64,000 bases of DNA. Origin: Microvirga sp. GTDB taxonomy: Bacteria; Pseudomonadota; Alphaproteobacteria; Rhizobiales; Beijerinckiaceae. The notes below the pieces were generated by a model, which worked only from the letters and a program-made list of their open reading frames with translations, had not been told where the DNA came from and made no database searches. Location: contig JAPSLB010000005.1 of assembly GCA_031181145.1 (NCBI GenBank), positions 1-64,000 on the forward strand. Reading direction: 5' to 3'. Positions within the stretch are counted from its first letter, which is position 1. The number at the start of each line of letters is the position of its first letter. A program made the translations under genes and the position numbers. This document shows positions 49,308-59,024 of this stretch, one piece after another.

Positions 49308-49330
49308 GGCGGGGAGAACCGCTCCCCGCC
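49308..49330. terminator. hairpin downstream of the malic enzyme gene
   Basis: GGCGGGGAG/CTCCCCGCC forms a perfect 9-bp stem with a 5-nt loop, 23 bp after the malic enzyme stop on the minus strand. No long T-tract follows. The rest of the 297-bp gap (49057-49353) carries only a small CCGTTTG/CAAACGG inverted repeat (49103-49125) and no supported gene. Confidence 0.55.
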
Positions 49331-49353
49331 CGACGCACACGCCCTGAAGGCGA

Positions 49354-51645
49354 TCAGCCGCCGATGTTGTAGGCCGCAAGGGCCGCCATGTTGACGATGT
49401 CGTTGTCGGTGGCGCCGAGCGAGACGATCTGCACCGGCTTGTCAAGCCCCACCACAAGCGGACCCATGACCATCGCGCCGCCGAGTTCCTGCAACATCTT
49501 CGTCGAGATGGATGCGGAGTGGAATGCGGGCATGACGAGCACGTTCGCCGGCCCCGTCAGGCGGCTGAAGGGATACTGCGCCATCAGATCGCGATTGAGC
49601 GCCACATCCGCCGCCATCTCGCCGTCGTACTCGAAATCGACGCGCATCTCGTCCAGGATCTGCACGGCTTCCTGAATCTTCTCGGCGCGCTCCGCGCGCG
49701 GATGCCCGAAGGTCGAGAACGACAGCAGCGCCACGCGCGGCTCGTAGCCGAGTCGACGGGCCACGCCTGCGGACTCGATGGCGATCTCCGCCAGTTCCTC
49801 CGCGGTCGGCATTTCGTGAATCGCGGTATCCGCCACGAGAACCGTGTGACCGCGCGCGAGGCAGAGCGAAACGCCGATGACGCGGTGCCCCGGCTTGGCA
49901 TCGATCACGTGCCGCACATCGGCGAGCGCCGTCGAATAGTTGCGGGTCGCCCCCGTCACCATGGCATCCGCATCGCCGAGCGCGACCATTGAAGCCGCGA
50001 AGTGATTGCGGTCCTGATTGATCAGGCGCTGACAGTCGCGGAACAGGTAGCCCTTGCGCTGCAGGCGCTCGTAGAGGAACTGCGCATAGGTGCTGTTGCG
50101 TTGAGAGAGACGTGCATTGTGGATCTCAATGCCTTCGCGGCTCTCGAGGTCGATGCCGGCCTGCGCAGCCGTCTCGTAAATCCGCTCCTCGCGCCCCACC
50201 AGGATGGCGCGGCCGAGCCCCTGGTTGACGAAGGACAGGGCAGCGCGGATGACCTTCTCCTCCTCACCCTCGGCGAAGACCACGCGCTTGGGCATCTTGC
50301 GGACCCGCTCGAAGATGCGGTTGAGCGTGCCGGCAACGGGATCGCGCCGCGCAGAGAGTTGCGCCTTATAGGCCTTCATGTCCACGATGGGACGACGGGC
50401 GACGCCCGTATCCATGGCCGCCCGGGCCACCGCCATCGGAATGGTGTGGATGAGGCGCGGATCGAAGGGGACGGGAATGATGTAGTCGCGACCGAAGCGT
50501 GGGCGCGCACCCTGATAGGCGGCGGCGACCTCGTCCGGCACGTCCTCGCGGGCGAGCTCGGCCAGCGCCTGCGCGGCCGCGATCTTCATCTCCATGTTGA
50601 TGGTCGTGGCCTGCACATCGAGGGCCCCCCTGAAGATGTAGGGGAAGCCCAGGACATTGTTGACTTGGTTCGGATAATCCGAGCGGCCGGTGGCGATGAT
50701 CACGTCGTTGCGGATGCGCGCAACCTCCTCGGGCGTGATTTCCGGATCGGGATTGGCCATGGCGAAGATGATCGGGTTGGGCGCCATGGACCGTATCATG
50801 TCGTCCGTGAAGGCGCCCTTTGCGGAGAGGCCGAACACGGCATCCGCTCCGTTCAGCGCATCGGCCAGAGACCGCGCATCCGTCTCGGCGGCGTGCGCGG
50901 ACTTCCACTGATTCATACCCTCCGTGCGGCCCTTGTAGATGACCCCCTTCGTGTCGCAGAGGATCACATTGTTGGGCGCAAAGCCCATGGCCTTCAGAAG
51001 CTCGGTGCAGGCGATGCCGGCGGCCCCCGCGCCGTTCACGACGAGCTTGGTCTTGGCCATGTCTCGGCCGGTGAGATGCAGCGCGTTGATGAGGCCTGCG
51101 GCGGCGATGATGGCCGTGCCGTGCTGGTCGTCATGGAAGACGGGGATGTCCATGAGTTCCCGCAGGCGCTCCTCGATGATGAAGCATTCGGGCGCCTTGA
51201 TGTCCTCGAGATTGATGCCGCCGAAGGAGGGACCCAGGTAGCGTACGCAGTTGATGAAGGCATCGGCATCTTCCGTGTCGACCTCAAGGTCGATGGAATC
51301 CACGTCCGCGAAACGCTTGAAGAGAACCGACTTTCCCTCCATTACGGGCTTCGAGGCCAATGCGCCGAGATTGCCGAGCCCCAGGATCGCCGTGCCGTTC
51401 GAGATCACCGCCACCATATTCGAGCGCGTGGTGTAATCGAAGGCGAGCGCCGGGTTCTCCGCAATCGCCAGCACCGGCACCGCCACGCCCGGCGAATAGG
51501 CCAGGGACAGATCCCGCTGCGTCGCCATGGGCTTCGTGGGCACGACCTCGAGCTTGCCGGGCCTGCCTTGGGCATGGAACTGCAGCGCCTCCTGGTCTGT
51601 GAAGGTGGGGCGCTTGCGGCGGTTCGAGGACGTTTCTTCGGTCAT
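49354..51645 (-). CDS. maeB: NADP-dependent malic enzyme with C-terminal phosphotransacetylase-like domain
   Basis: Oxidatively decarboxylates malate to pyruvate. The 763-residue length is that of the fused MaeB type: malic N-terminal domain with [12 protein letters not shown] and HDDQHGTAI, an NAD(P)-binding domain with [13 protein letters not shown] (about 70-420), then a phosphate acetyl/butyryl-transferase-like domain (about 430-760) that is thought to be regulatory, binding acetyl-CoA. I start at ATG 51645 ([15 protein letters not shown]); the 1621-residue ORF-track frame is an antisense artefact of mutS. It is divergent from mutS. Confidence 0.96.
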   Translation of the reverse strand: MTEETSSNRRKRPTFTDQEALQFHAQGRPGKLEVVPTKPMATQRDLSLAYSPGVAVPVLAIAENPALAFDYTTRSNMVAVISNGTAILGLGNLGALASKPVMEGKSVLFKRFADVDSIDLEVDTEDADAFINCVRYLGPSFGGINLEDIKAPECFIIEERLRELMDIPVFHDDQHGTAIIAAAGLINALHLTGRDMAKTKLVVNGAGAAGIACTELLKAMGFAPNNVILCDTKGVIYKGRTEGMNQWKSAHAAETDARSLADALNGADAVFGLSAKGAFTDDMIRSMAPNPIIFAMANPDPEITPEEVARIRNDVIIATGRSDYPNQVNNVLGFPYIFRGALDVQATTINMEMKIAAAQALAELAREDVPDEVAAAYQGARPRFGRDYIIPVPFDPRLIHTIPMAVARAAMDTGVARRPIVDMKAYKAQLSARRDPVAGTLNRIFERVRKMPKRVVFAEGEEEKVIRAALSFVNQGLGRAILVGREERIYETAAQAGIDLESREGIEIHNARLSQRNSTYAQFLYERLQRKGYLFRDCQRLINQDRNHFAASMVALGDADAMVTGATRNYSTALADVRHVIDAKPGHRVIGVSLCLARGHTVLVADTAIHEMPTAEELAEIAIESAGVARRLGYEPRVALLSFSTFGHPRAERAEKIQEAVQILDEMRVDFEYDGEMAADVALNRDLMAQYPFSRLTGPANVLVMPAFHSASISTKMLQELGGAMVMGPLVVGLDKPVQIVSLGATDNDIVNMAALAAYNIGG

Positions 51646-51795
51646 GGGACTTTCGTGTTTCTGGCCACAGGGCGCGTGTTCGAGGGGGCTGCGACCATAA
51701 GGCCTAGGGCAGCTTGTCTCAAGACTTGTGCACACCCTTCGCCCGGCGTCCAGGATACGGATGAAAGGGAAAGCAGGCTTTGCTACATAGGGCGG

Positions 51796-54522
51796 ATGTC
51801 GTCCCAAGCCCTGTACCGAGCCTCCGACCGAACCGAACAGACCAATCCCGCCGGCCAGAAGCCCGCGCCGGATAGCCGCGTCACGCCCATGATGGCGCAG
51901 TATATCGAGATCAAGGCCGCCAATCCGGACAGCCTGCTGTTCTACCGGATGGGTGACTTCTACGAGCTGTTCTTCGAGGATGCGGAAATCGCCAGCCAGT
52001 CCCTCGGGATCGTGCTCACCAAGCGCGGCAAGCATCTGGGGCAGGACATCCCCATGTGCGGCGTCCCCGTGGACCGGGCCGACGACTACCTTCAGAGGCT
52101 CATCGGCCTCGGTCACCGGGTCGCCGTCTGCGAACAGACCGAGGACCCGGCCGAGGCCAAGAAGCGCGGCTCCAAGTCCGTGGTGCGCAGGGATGTGGTA
52201 CGCCTCGTCACCCCTGGCACCATCACGGAGGAGCGCCTGCTGGAGCCGGGCCGCGCCAATTTCCTGCTGGGCCTGGCCCGCCGCCGCGTCTCCGATACGC
52301 AATGGTGCTACGGCCTTGCCGCCGTGGACATCTCCACGGGCCATTTCGTCGTGAGCGAGACCGATGCCACGGGCTTGCCGGCGGAAATCGCCCGCTTCGA
52401 GCCCCGCGAGATCCTGGTACCCGACGTCATTCATGACGATCCGGAGCTCTCCGGTTTCTGGCGGGAGACCCGAGCGTCGATCACGCCGCTCTCCCGGGAT
52501 GGGCTCGATCCGGCCTCCGCCGAGCGGCGGCTGAAGGAGTATTTCGGCGTCGCCACCCTCGACGCCTTCGGGTCCTTCGGACCGGCCGAGATCACGGCGG
52601 CCGGCAGCGTGCTGTTCTACATCGAGAAGACTCAGATCGACAGCCGCCCGGTCCTTAACCCGCCGTCCCGTGAAACCGCCGGCGCGGCGCTTGCCATCGA
52701 TGCGGCGACCCGCGCCAATCTCGAACTCACGCGCACGCTCTCCGGTGAGCGCGCCGGCAGCCTGCTCGCCACCATCGATTGCACGGTGACCCCGGGAGGA
52801 GCGCGCCGCCTGGCAGAGCGACTGGCGGGTCCCCTCACCGATTCCGGCCTGATCCGCGAGCGGCAGGACGCCGTGGCCTTCCTGGTGGAGAACGCGGATC
52901 TGCGCGAGCGCCTGCGACGGGCCCTCAAGCGTTCGCCGGATCTGGCGCGGGCCCTCTCCCGCCTGAGCCTCGGGCGGGGCGGCCCCCGTGACCTCGCCTG
53001 CGTGCGCGACGGATTGTTCGCGGCACGCGAACTGGGGCTCGAACTCGCCCTCACCCCTGATCTGCCGAAGGAACTGCTGGCGAATGCGCGGCAGCTCCAG
53101 TCCCTGCGCACAGACGTGGCGGACAAGCTCGCGGCGGCGCTCGCGGACGAGTTGCCGCTGCTGAAGCGCGACGGCGGTTTCGTCCGTGCCGGATACGATG
53201 CCAGCCTCGACGAACTGCGCGAGCTGCAGCAGGATTCCCGCCGGTTCATCGCAGCGCTTCAAGCACGCTACGCCAATGATACCGGTTGCCGCACCCTGCG
53301 CGTGAAGCACAACCACATGATAGGCTACTTCGTCGAAGTGCCGCAGAATGTGGGCGAGGATCTGCTGAAGGAGCCCTTCAAGGACACCTTCATCCATCGC
53401 CAGACCATGGCGGGCGCCATGCGCTTCTCCACGCAGGAACTGGGCGAGCTGGAAGCGAAGATCGCATCCGCCGCCGACCGCGCCTTGAAGATCGAGCTTG
53501 GCCTCTTCGAGGAGATGACGCAGGAGCTTCTCGATCTTTCGGGCGAGGTCGCCTTGGCCGCCGAGGCCATTGCCGTGATCGATGTGACGGCCGCCCTCGC
53601 CGATCTCGCCGTGCGCCTCGACTGGACCCGACCCGTCGTCGACACGAGCCTCGCCTTCACGGTGAAGGGCGGCCGCCATCCGGTCGTCGAGGCGGCCCTC
53701 AAGCGGGAGGGGACGGCTTTCATCGCCAACGACGCCGACCTGTCTGGCAAGGATGCAGGCCGCATTCTGCTCATCACGGGCCCGAACATGGGCGGCAAAT
53801 CGACGTATCTGCGCCAGAACGCGCTCATCGTCGTACTGGCGCAGATGGGTTCCTTCGTTCCCGCGAAGGAAGCGCATATCGGTGTCGTCGACCGCCTCTT
53901 CTCCCGCGTGGGCGCAGCCGACGATCTTGCCCGTGGCCGCTCGACCTTCATGGTCGAGATGGTGGAGACTGCCGCCATCCTCAATCAGGCGACGGCCCGC
54001 TCTCTCGTCATCCTGGACGAGATCGGGCGCGGCACATCCACCTTCGACGGCCTGTCCATCGCCTGGGCCGCCATCGAGCACCTGCACGAAGCCAATCGCT
54101 GCCGCGCGCTGTTCGCCACGCATTTTCACGAGCTGACCGCCCTCGCCGAACGACTCCCGCGCATTCACAATGCGACGCTGAAGGTCACGGAGTGGAACGG
54201 GGAGGTGGTGTTCCTGCACGAGGTGGTGCCCGGCGCCGCCGACCGCTCCTATGGCCTGCAGGTGGCGCGCCTTGCGGGTCTTCCTTCAGCGGTGGTCGAG
54301 CGTGCGAAGACGATCCTGAGCGAGCTCGAGAAGTCGGACCGGGAGAACCCGAAGCGGGCGCTTGTCGACGATCTGCCGCTCTTTGCCGCCCCAGTTTGTT
54401 CAGAGCCCGCCAAGGCCCCGCAAAAGGACGGCCTGCGCGAAGCTCTCGATGCGCTCGATCCCGATCAGATGACGCCGCGGGAAGCCCTCGACGCGCTCTA
54501 TCGGCTGAAAGCCCAGCGATAA
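51796..54522 (+). CDS. mutS: DNA mismatch repair protein MutS
   Basis: A 908-residue mismatch-recognition ATPase. The N-terminal domain has the Phe-X-Glu mismatch wedge in [12 protein letters not shown]. Connector, lever and clamp domains follow. The ATPase has Walker [10 protein letters not shown] (about 662-670), the STFMVEM block and Walker [17 protein letters not shown] with the ATHFHEL histidine. The start is ATG 51796; the ORF track extends upstream only because the malic enzyme gene leaves this antisense frame open. It ends ten bases before the response regulator stop (convergent). Confidence 0.98.
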   Translation: MSSQALYRASDRTEQTNPAGQKPAPDSRVTPMMAQYIEIKAANPDSLLFYRMGDFYELFFEDAEIASQSLGIVLTKRGKHLGQDIPMCGVPVDRADDYLQRLIGLGHRVAVCEQTEDPAEAKKRGSKSVVRRDVVRLVTPGTITEERLLEPGRANFLLGLARRRVSDTQWCYGLAAVDISTGHFVVSETDATGLPAEIARFEPREILVPDVIHDDPELSGFWRETRASITPLSRDGLDPASAERRLKEYFGVATLDAFGSFGPAEITAAGSVLFYIEKTQIDSRPVLNPPSRETAGAALAIDAATRANLELTRTLSGERAGSLLATIDCTVTPGGARRLAERLAGPLTDSGLIRERQDAVAFLVENADLRERLRRALKRSPDLARALSRLSLGRGGPRDLACVRDGLFAARELGLELALTPDLPKELLANARQLQSLRTDVADKLAAALADELPLLKRDGGFVRAGYDASLDELRELQQDSRRFIAALQARYANDTGCRTLRVKHNHMIGYFVEVPQNVGEDLLKEPFKDTFIHRQTMAGAMRFSTQELGELEAKIASAADRALKIELGLFEEMTQELLDLSGEVALAAEAIAVIDVTAALADLAVRLDWTRPVVDTSLAFTVKGGRHPVVEAALKREGTAFIANDADLSGKDAGRILLITGPNMGGKSTYLRQNALIVVLAQMGSFVPAKEAHIGVVDRLFSRVGAADDLARGRSTFMVEMVETAAILNQATARSLVILDEIGRGTSTFDGLSIAWAAIEHLHEANRCRALFATHFHELTALAERLPRIHNATLKVTEWNGEVVFLHEVVPGAADRSYGLQVARLAGLPSAVVERAKTILSELEKSDRENPKRALVDDLPLFAAPVCSEPAKAPQKDGLREALDALDPDQMTPREALDALYRLKAQR

Positions 54523-54532
54523 GAGAGCGGCG

Positions 54533-54988
54533 TTATGGCAACTTGGAGCTGCTGTTCCCTCGGCTCTTCGCGTCAAAAGGGACGAATGTCATTCGGTCCT
54601 TGGTGCTGGGCTCATGCTCCTGCTCGGCGGTGACATAGGCCAAAGCCTCCTGCACGCCCCGCTCGGTATAGGGCTTTGCGATCACGCCTCGCGCTCCGGC
54701 GAAGTCCTCGGGGATGCGCTTGGCATTGGCCGTCATGAACAGCACGGTCACCTGATGCTGGGCGGAGAGGCTGCGGGCAACGTCGATCCCTGTCAGCCCG
54801 TCGGCCAGATGGATGTCCACGAAGGCGAGATCCGGCGCAAGCTGCTGGCCAAGGGCCATGGCTTCGTCCGACGTGGCGGCAATCCCCACGACGTCGTGCC
54901 CTGAGTCCTGAAGCAGGCTCTCAAGTTCCAGTGCGATCAGGAACTCGTCTTCGACGATGAGGATGCGCAAAGGCTTCACGTTACTCAA
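54533..54988 (-). CDS. single-domain response regulator
   Basis: A 151-residue receiver-only protein: acidic pocket E13/D14, phospho-acceptor D58 (LAFVDIHLADG), T86 (FMTAN) and K105 (VIAKPY). A short charged tail (about 118-151) has no output domain. The chosen start is TTG 54988, 6 bp after GGGGAGG; GTG 54979 and ATG 55006 are alternatives. No histidine kinase is adjacent, so its partner is unknown; receivers of this wording often work with HWE-type kinases. The gene is convergent with mutS. Confidence 0.88.
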   Translation of the reverse strand: MSNVKPLRILIVEDEFLIALELESLLQDSGHDVVGIAATSDEAMALGQQLAPDLAFVDIHLADGLTGIDVARSLSAQHQVTVLFMTANAKRIPEDFAGARGVIAKPYTERGVQEALAYVTAEQEHEPSTKDRMTFVPFDAKSRGNSSSKLP

Positions 54989-55497
54989 CCCGTGCCTCCC
55001 CGGCATCCGGCGGCATGAGAGATGCAAGAAATTCAGCTGCTTTACCTGGCTTTCGCGTGCGCCAAGTCAACCGGTTCTTGAGCTGTTGGTTTTGCATATC
55101 GCCAAAGATGATTTGCATAGATCGCGATCGACGGCTGCGATGATATGCCAAGCGTTGCCGCCATGCCGGCTGAAGGATGGCCTAGCCGCATGACAAAACG
55201 GACTGCGAGAACATGGCATTCATGCTCACGGGCTTGAGAACCCTGAGCTTCCGCGCGCACGGTATGCTCTCACCCTGGCATCGCTTTCTGCCACGATCGC
55301 TTGCCTCTTCACGGAACGATCATCCCCTTGTACGGCCTGAACTCACGTCACCGGCACAGTCTGACCCAACGTCAGAAGCCCAGGGCGGTTCCACAGCGTT
55401 CTCAAAGATTTCCCCTGGGCGATTCGGTCTTATGTAACACTATCGCATTCACTCCCGCCGCGTTAAGGTTGCTTTCGCTTGCGGGAGGTTGAGCCTG
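54989..55497. other. 509-bp intergenic region with paired direct repeats and a candidate promoter
   Basis: No gene is supported here. On the minus strand a candidate promoter for the response regulator is TTGACT (55065-55070), 17 bp, AGGTAA (55042-55047). Upstream of it, TATGCAAA occurs twice in direct orientation (plus strand TTTGCATA at 55091-55098 and 55112-55119), 21 bp start to start, on the same face of the helix. Before yifB there is a GCGGGAGG ribosome-binding site. The rest (about 55150-55440) shows nothing that I recognise. Confidence 0.45.
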
Positions 55498-57033
55498 ATG
55501 GTCACGCGCGTTTCCACTGTTGCATTTGAGGGGATCGAAGCGCGCACGGTCGACGTGCAGGTGCAGATTTCCCCAGGCACGGTCGCCTTTACGATCGTCG
55601 GGCTGCCTGACAAGGCCGTGGCGGAATCCCGAGAACGGGTCCGCTCGGCCCTGATCGCCTCCGGCCTTGCCCTTCCGGCAAAGCGCATCACCGTCAATCT
55701 CGCCCCTGCCGATCTTCCGAAGGAAGGCAGCCATTACGATCTGCCCATCGCCCTTGGCGTCATGGCGGCTATCGGCGCCGTCCCGGAGGATGCTCTCAAT
55801 GGCTTCACGGTTCTGGGGGAACTGGCGCTCGACGGCTCCATCACCTGCGTGGCTGGCGTGCTGCCGGCCGCCATGGCGGCCGTGGAGCGCCACCAGGGAT
55901 TGATTTGCCCGCAGGCCTGCGGCTCGGAGGCGGCCTGGGCCAGTCGCGAACTTGAGATTCTGGCGCCGTGCTCGCTGATTCAGCTCGCCAACCACTTCAA
56001 GGGCACGCAGGTGATGAGCCGGCCGGAGCCCGCCATCATGGCGGCCTCCGACGCTCTGCCGGATCTGCGCGACATCAAGGGGCAGGAAAGCGCCAAACGA
56101 ACCCTCGAGATTGCCGCCGCCGGCGGACACAATCTCCTGATGAGCGGACCTCCCGGTGCCGGAAAGTCCATGCTGGCCCAACGCCTGCCCTCGATTTTGC
56201 CGCCGCTCGCCCCCCGTGAACTCCTGGACATTTCCATGATCCAGTCGGTGGCGGGCCTTCTGGCAGACGGCGCGCTCTCGAACCGGCGGCCCTTCAGGGC
56301 CCCGCATCACTCCGCCTCTATGGCCGCCCTCGTCGGCGGCGGCCTCAATGCCAGACCTGGCGAGGCGTCGCTGGCCCATCACGGTGTCCTCTTTCTCGAC
56401 GAGCTTCCCGAATTTCAGCCTCAGGCGCTTGATTCCCTCCGCCAGCCCCTGGAGACGGGGGAGATCCTGATCGCGCGGGCGAATCACCGGGTGATCTATC
56501 CGGCGCGATTCCAGCTCGTGGCCGCCATGAATCCCTGCCGCTGCGGACAGGGAACGGAGCCCGGCTATGTCTGCCGCCGCCAGCCGAACGAGCGCTGCAT
56601 CGCGCAATACCAGGCCCGCCTGTCAGGTCCGCTCCTCGACAGGATCGATCTGGCCATCGACGTGCCCGCCGTGACCGCGGCCGACCTCATTCTGCCGCCT
56701 CCGGAAGAGGGTTCGGCCCATGTAGCCGCCAGAGTGGCCGTGGCACGCAGGCGGCAGGAGAAGCGGTATTCCGCTTTGAAAGGGAAAGGCATCACGACCA
56801 ATGCCGCCTGTCCGCCTGCCCTCCTGGAGGAAGTGGCTCGGCCGGATTCGGATGGGCTGTCCCTGATCCGCGATGCCGCCAATGCCATGCGCCTCTCGGC
56901 GCGCGGCTTCCATCGGGTCCTGAAGGTGAGCCGGACGCTCGCCGACCTCGACGGGGAAGAGCACATCCGGCGCATCCATGTAGCGGAGGCGCTCTCCTAC
57001 CGGGCCCAGATCGATCGCCGCTCGGCTGCATGA
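55498..57033 (+). CDS. YifB/ComM family Mg chelatase-like AAA+ ATPase
   Basis: A 511-residue protein. The N-terminal S5-domain-2-like ChlI fold (about 1-165) opens TVAFEGIEARTVDVQVQISPG. The AAA+ domain has Walker A GPPGAGKS (217-224) and Walker B in GVLFLDELPEF, and the C-terminal Mg-chelatase domain has the four cysteines of NPCRCGQGTEPGYVCRRQPNERC. ComM helicases aid branch migration of incoming DNA in natural transformation; the gene also occurs widely in species not known to be competent. ATG 55498 with GGGAGG 9 bp upstream is preferred to TTG 55489. Confidence 0.94.
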   Translation: MVTRVSTVAFEGIEARTVDVQVQISPGTVAFTIVGLPDKAVAESRERVRSALIASGLALPAKRITVNLAPADLPKEGSHYDLPIALGVMAAIGAVPEDALNGFTVLGELALDGSITCVAGVLPAAMAAVERHQGLICPQACGSEAAWASRELEILAPCSLIQLANHFKGTQVMSRPEPAIMAASDALPDLRDIKGQESAKRTLEIAAAGGHNLLMSGPPGAGKSMLAQRLPSILPPLAPRELLDISMIQSVAGLLADGALSNRRPFRAPHHSASMAALVGGGLNARPGEASLAHHGVLFLDELPEFQPQALDSLRQPLETGEILIARANHRVIYPARFQLVAAMNPCRCGQGTEPGYVCRRQPNERCIAQYQARLSGPLLDRIDLAIDVPAVTAADLILPPPEEGSAHVAARVAVARRRQEKRYSALKGKGITTNAACPPALLEEVARPDSDGLSLIRDAANAMRLSARGFHRVLKVSRTLADLDGEEHIRRIHVAEALSYRAQIDRRSAA

Positions 57034-57043
57034 CCCGGGAACC

Positions 57044-57094
57044 CACAATCCGTTCTTGTGAAAGGATGTACGGATTGTGATATATTTTGTCACA
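57044..57094. promoter_or_regulatory. nested inverted repeats upstream of the OlsB-like gene
   Basis: CACAATCCGT (57044-57053) and ACGGATTGTG (57070-57079) form a perfect 10-bp inverted repeat with a 16-nt loop. It is followed by ATATATTTTG and a second dyad, TGTGA (57076-57080) and TCACA (57090-57094), 9 bp apart. The element lies 10 bp after the yifB stop and 15 bp before the next ATG, so it could be a weak terminator for yifB, an operator or a leader structure for the acyltransferase gene. Confidence 0.5.
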
Positions 57095-57109
57095 CAACGG
57101 TTTGAAACA

Positions 57110-58096
57110 ATGGCTATGTCACGGCGAAAGACCGACACAACCACCGACCGTCTGGCCCACGAGATCTCGATGACTTCTTCTCTCCTGAACGGAATGGCAG
57201 CTTCCGTAAAACCTGCGCTGGCTCCTGCTTTGCAGGGCTTTCGTACCATGGTGAGGAGGACCGTCCGCGATTACGGCAGCCTCGACCCAGTACTCGGCCG
57301 GATCGGCTCCCTGGAAGTGCGCCTCGCCACCACGGCCCAGGAAATTCGCCAAGCGCAGAAGCTGCGCTTCAAGGTCTTCTACGAGGAGATGTCGGCCGTC
57401 CCTCAGGGAGCCGCCTTGCTCTCGCGCCGCGATGCGGATGAATACGATGCCATCTGCGACCATCTTCTCGTCCTCGATCACGATTCGAAGTCCGGCCCCC
57501 TGCAGCGCACCAAGCCGAAGGTGGTCGGCACCTATCGCCTGCTGCGCCAGGACGTGGCGGAGCGCCATCAGGGCTTTTACACCCGCGGAGAATACGACAT
57601 CGCCCCTCTTCTGAAGGCGCATTCCTCATTGCGCTTTCTCGAACTCGGCCGCTCTTGCGTTCTTGGACCCTATCGCAACAAACGTACGGTTGAATTGCTG
57701 TGGCACGGCATTTGGGCTTATGTGCTCCACTACAGGGTCGACGTGATGATCGGTTGCGCGAGCCTGGAGGGTACGAACCCGCAGGAACTCGCTTTGCCCC
57801 TGAGCTTCCTTCACCATTACGCCGCCGCGCCTGCCGAGTGGCAGGCGCAAGCTCTGCCCGAACGTTTCACCCGGATGGACGTTCTTCCGAAGGAAGCCAT
57901 TGACCCCAAGGCGGCGCTGCATGTTCTGCCGCCCTTGATCAAGGGGTATCTTCGGCTCGGCGCGAGCTTTGGAACAGGTGCCGTCATCGACGAGCAGTTC
58001 GGCACGACGGACGTGCTCGTCATCTTGCCGGTTACCGCGATCAACCCGCGGTATATCGACCATTTCGGCCCGACCGCGAATCGTCACGCGGCATGA
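57110..58096 (+). CDS. OlsB-like GNAT N-acyltransferase (ornithine N-alpha-acyltransferase family)
   Basis: A 328-residue protein of the acyl-ACP-dependent GNAT family that makes lyso-ornithine lipid from ornithine and a 3-hydroxyacyl-ACP. Family blocks: VRLATTAQEIRQAQKLRFKVFYEEM, DEYDAICDHLLVLD, VVGTYRLLRQDVAE, FLELGRSCVLGPYRNKRTVELLWHG and IDEQFGTTDVLVILP. The first about 60 residues are an extra non-conserved-looking segment. Ornithine lipids replace phospholipids under phosphate limitation in many Hyphomicrobiales. OlsA is not adjacent and no clear Pho box is visible, so the assignment is by family. Confidence 0.85.
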   Translation: MAMSRRKTDTTTDRLAHEISMTSSLLNGMAASVKPALAPALQGFRTMVRRTVRDYGSLDPVLGRIGSLEVRLATTAQEIRQAQKLRFKVFYEEMSAVPQGAALLSRRDADEYDAICDHLLVLDHDSKSGPLQRTKPKVVGTYRLLRQDVAERHQGFYTRGEYDIAPLLKAHSSLRFLELGRSCVLGPYRNKRTVELLWHGIWAYVLHYRVDVMIGCASLEGTNPQELALPLSFLHHYAAAPAEWQAQALPERFTRMDVLPKEAIDPKAALHVLPPLIKGYLRLGASFGTGAVIDEQFGTTDVLVILPVTAINPRYIDHFGPTANRHAA

Positions 58097-58166
58097 GCGC
58101 ATCGTGCGGTCCCGAAGGGCCGCGTCTGCGAGAACCGGGTTCACGCTTCCACAAAGATACCGTGCT

Positions 58167-59024
58167 CTACGCGTATTCACCCGCTGTATAGAGTGCAGCC
58201 AGACCTTCGCGATAGGTGGGATAGCGCAGGCGCACGCCGAGTTCGTTCTTGATCAGATGGTTCGAGACACGCTTGTTTTCGGCATAGAAGCTCAGCGCCA
58301 TGGGGCTCATTTGAGCTGCCTCAAAGGGAATCTCGGGCGGCGGATCGATACCCGCGAGCTGGGCGGCGTAAGCGACGACGTCCTGCGGGGGCACCGGCTC
58401 GTCATCGGTCACGTTATAGATGGCGCCGCCACGGGGCCTGCGAAGCGAAGCGACAAGCGTTGCAGCGATGTCGTCGACATGGACGCGGTTGAACACTTGC
58501 CCCGGTTTCACGATGCGTTGCGCGGTTCCTCGCGCGAGGCTGACGAAAGCATTGCGCCCCGGACCGTAGATTCCGGTCAGGCGAAAGATGTGAACGGCCT
58601 GTCCCGTCTTTCGCCCCAGTTCGAGCCACGCCTGCTCGGCAGCGTGACGCTGCTTCGAGGAACGGCTCAGGGGCGCCGCGGGCGTCGTCTCGTCGATCCA
58701 GGCTCCGGCATGATCGCCATAGACGCCCGTCGTGGAGAGATAGCCGATCCACGAGGCGCCTGACGATGCGATCCGGTCCGAGAACCGGTTCAGGGTGGGA
58801 TCGCCCTCCGCATCGGGTGACGCGGAAATCAGGATCGCGTCTGCGCGGCGAAGATCGTCCGAAAGATCGGCATCGCCCTCGGCAAGGGAATGCGCCACGA
58901 TGCCCTGGGCCCTGAGATTCTGCGCCTTGCCGTCCTCACGAACGGTTCCGGCTACCTGCGCCCATGCAGTTGTCCGGATGAGAGCTTGCGCCGTGTAGCC
59001 GAGACCGAATGCGAAGAGCCTCAC
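58167..59024 (-). CDS. SDR/NAD-dependent epimerase family protein
   Basis: A 285-residue atypical short-chain dehydrogenase. The dinucleotide motif is altered to FGLGYTAQAL at the N-terminus. STTGVYGDHAGAWIDE, RLTGIYGPGRNAF and YNVTDDEPVPPQDV are the extended-SDR landmarks. The Y-X3-K pair of classical SDRs is not obvious: SSKQRHAAEQAWL lies where it would be. Start GTG 59024 overlaps the queG stop (GTGA), so the two are cotranslated. The substrate is unknown. Confidence 0.85.
   Translation of the reverse strand: MRLFAFGLGYTAQALIRTTAWAQVAGTVREDGKAQNLRAQGIVAHSLAEGDADLSDDLRRADAILISASPDAEGDPTLNRFSDRIASSGASWIGYLSTTGVYGDHAGAWIDETTPAAPLSRSSKQRHAAEQAWLELGRKTGQAVHIFRLTGIYGPGRNAFVSLARGTAQRIVKPGQVFNRVHVDDIAATLVASLRRPRGGAIYNVTDDEPVPPQDVVAYAAQLAGIDPPPEIPFEAAQMSPMALSFYAENKRVSNHLIKNELGVRLRYPTYREGLAALYTAGEYA

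Noticed and set aside
49157-49372. 71-aa plus-strand ORF after the HAD gene (MTFLIKST...)
   Set aside because: It overlaps the malic enzyme 3' end and the hairpin at 49308, and has no recognisable homology; a minus-strand frame is equally open.
50002-51795. 598-codon upstream extension of the mutS frame
   Set aside because: It is antisense to the malic enzyme; MutS homology begins only after 51796, and a divergent-promoter gap lies between.
55042-55260. 72-aa minus-strand ORF upstream of the response regulator
   Set aside because: No ribosome-binding site or homology, and it covers the candidate promoter and direct repeats.
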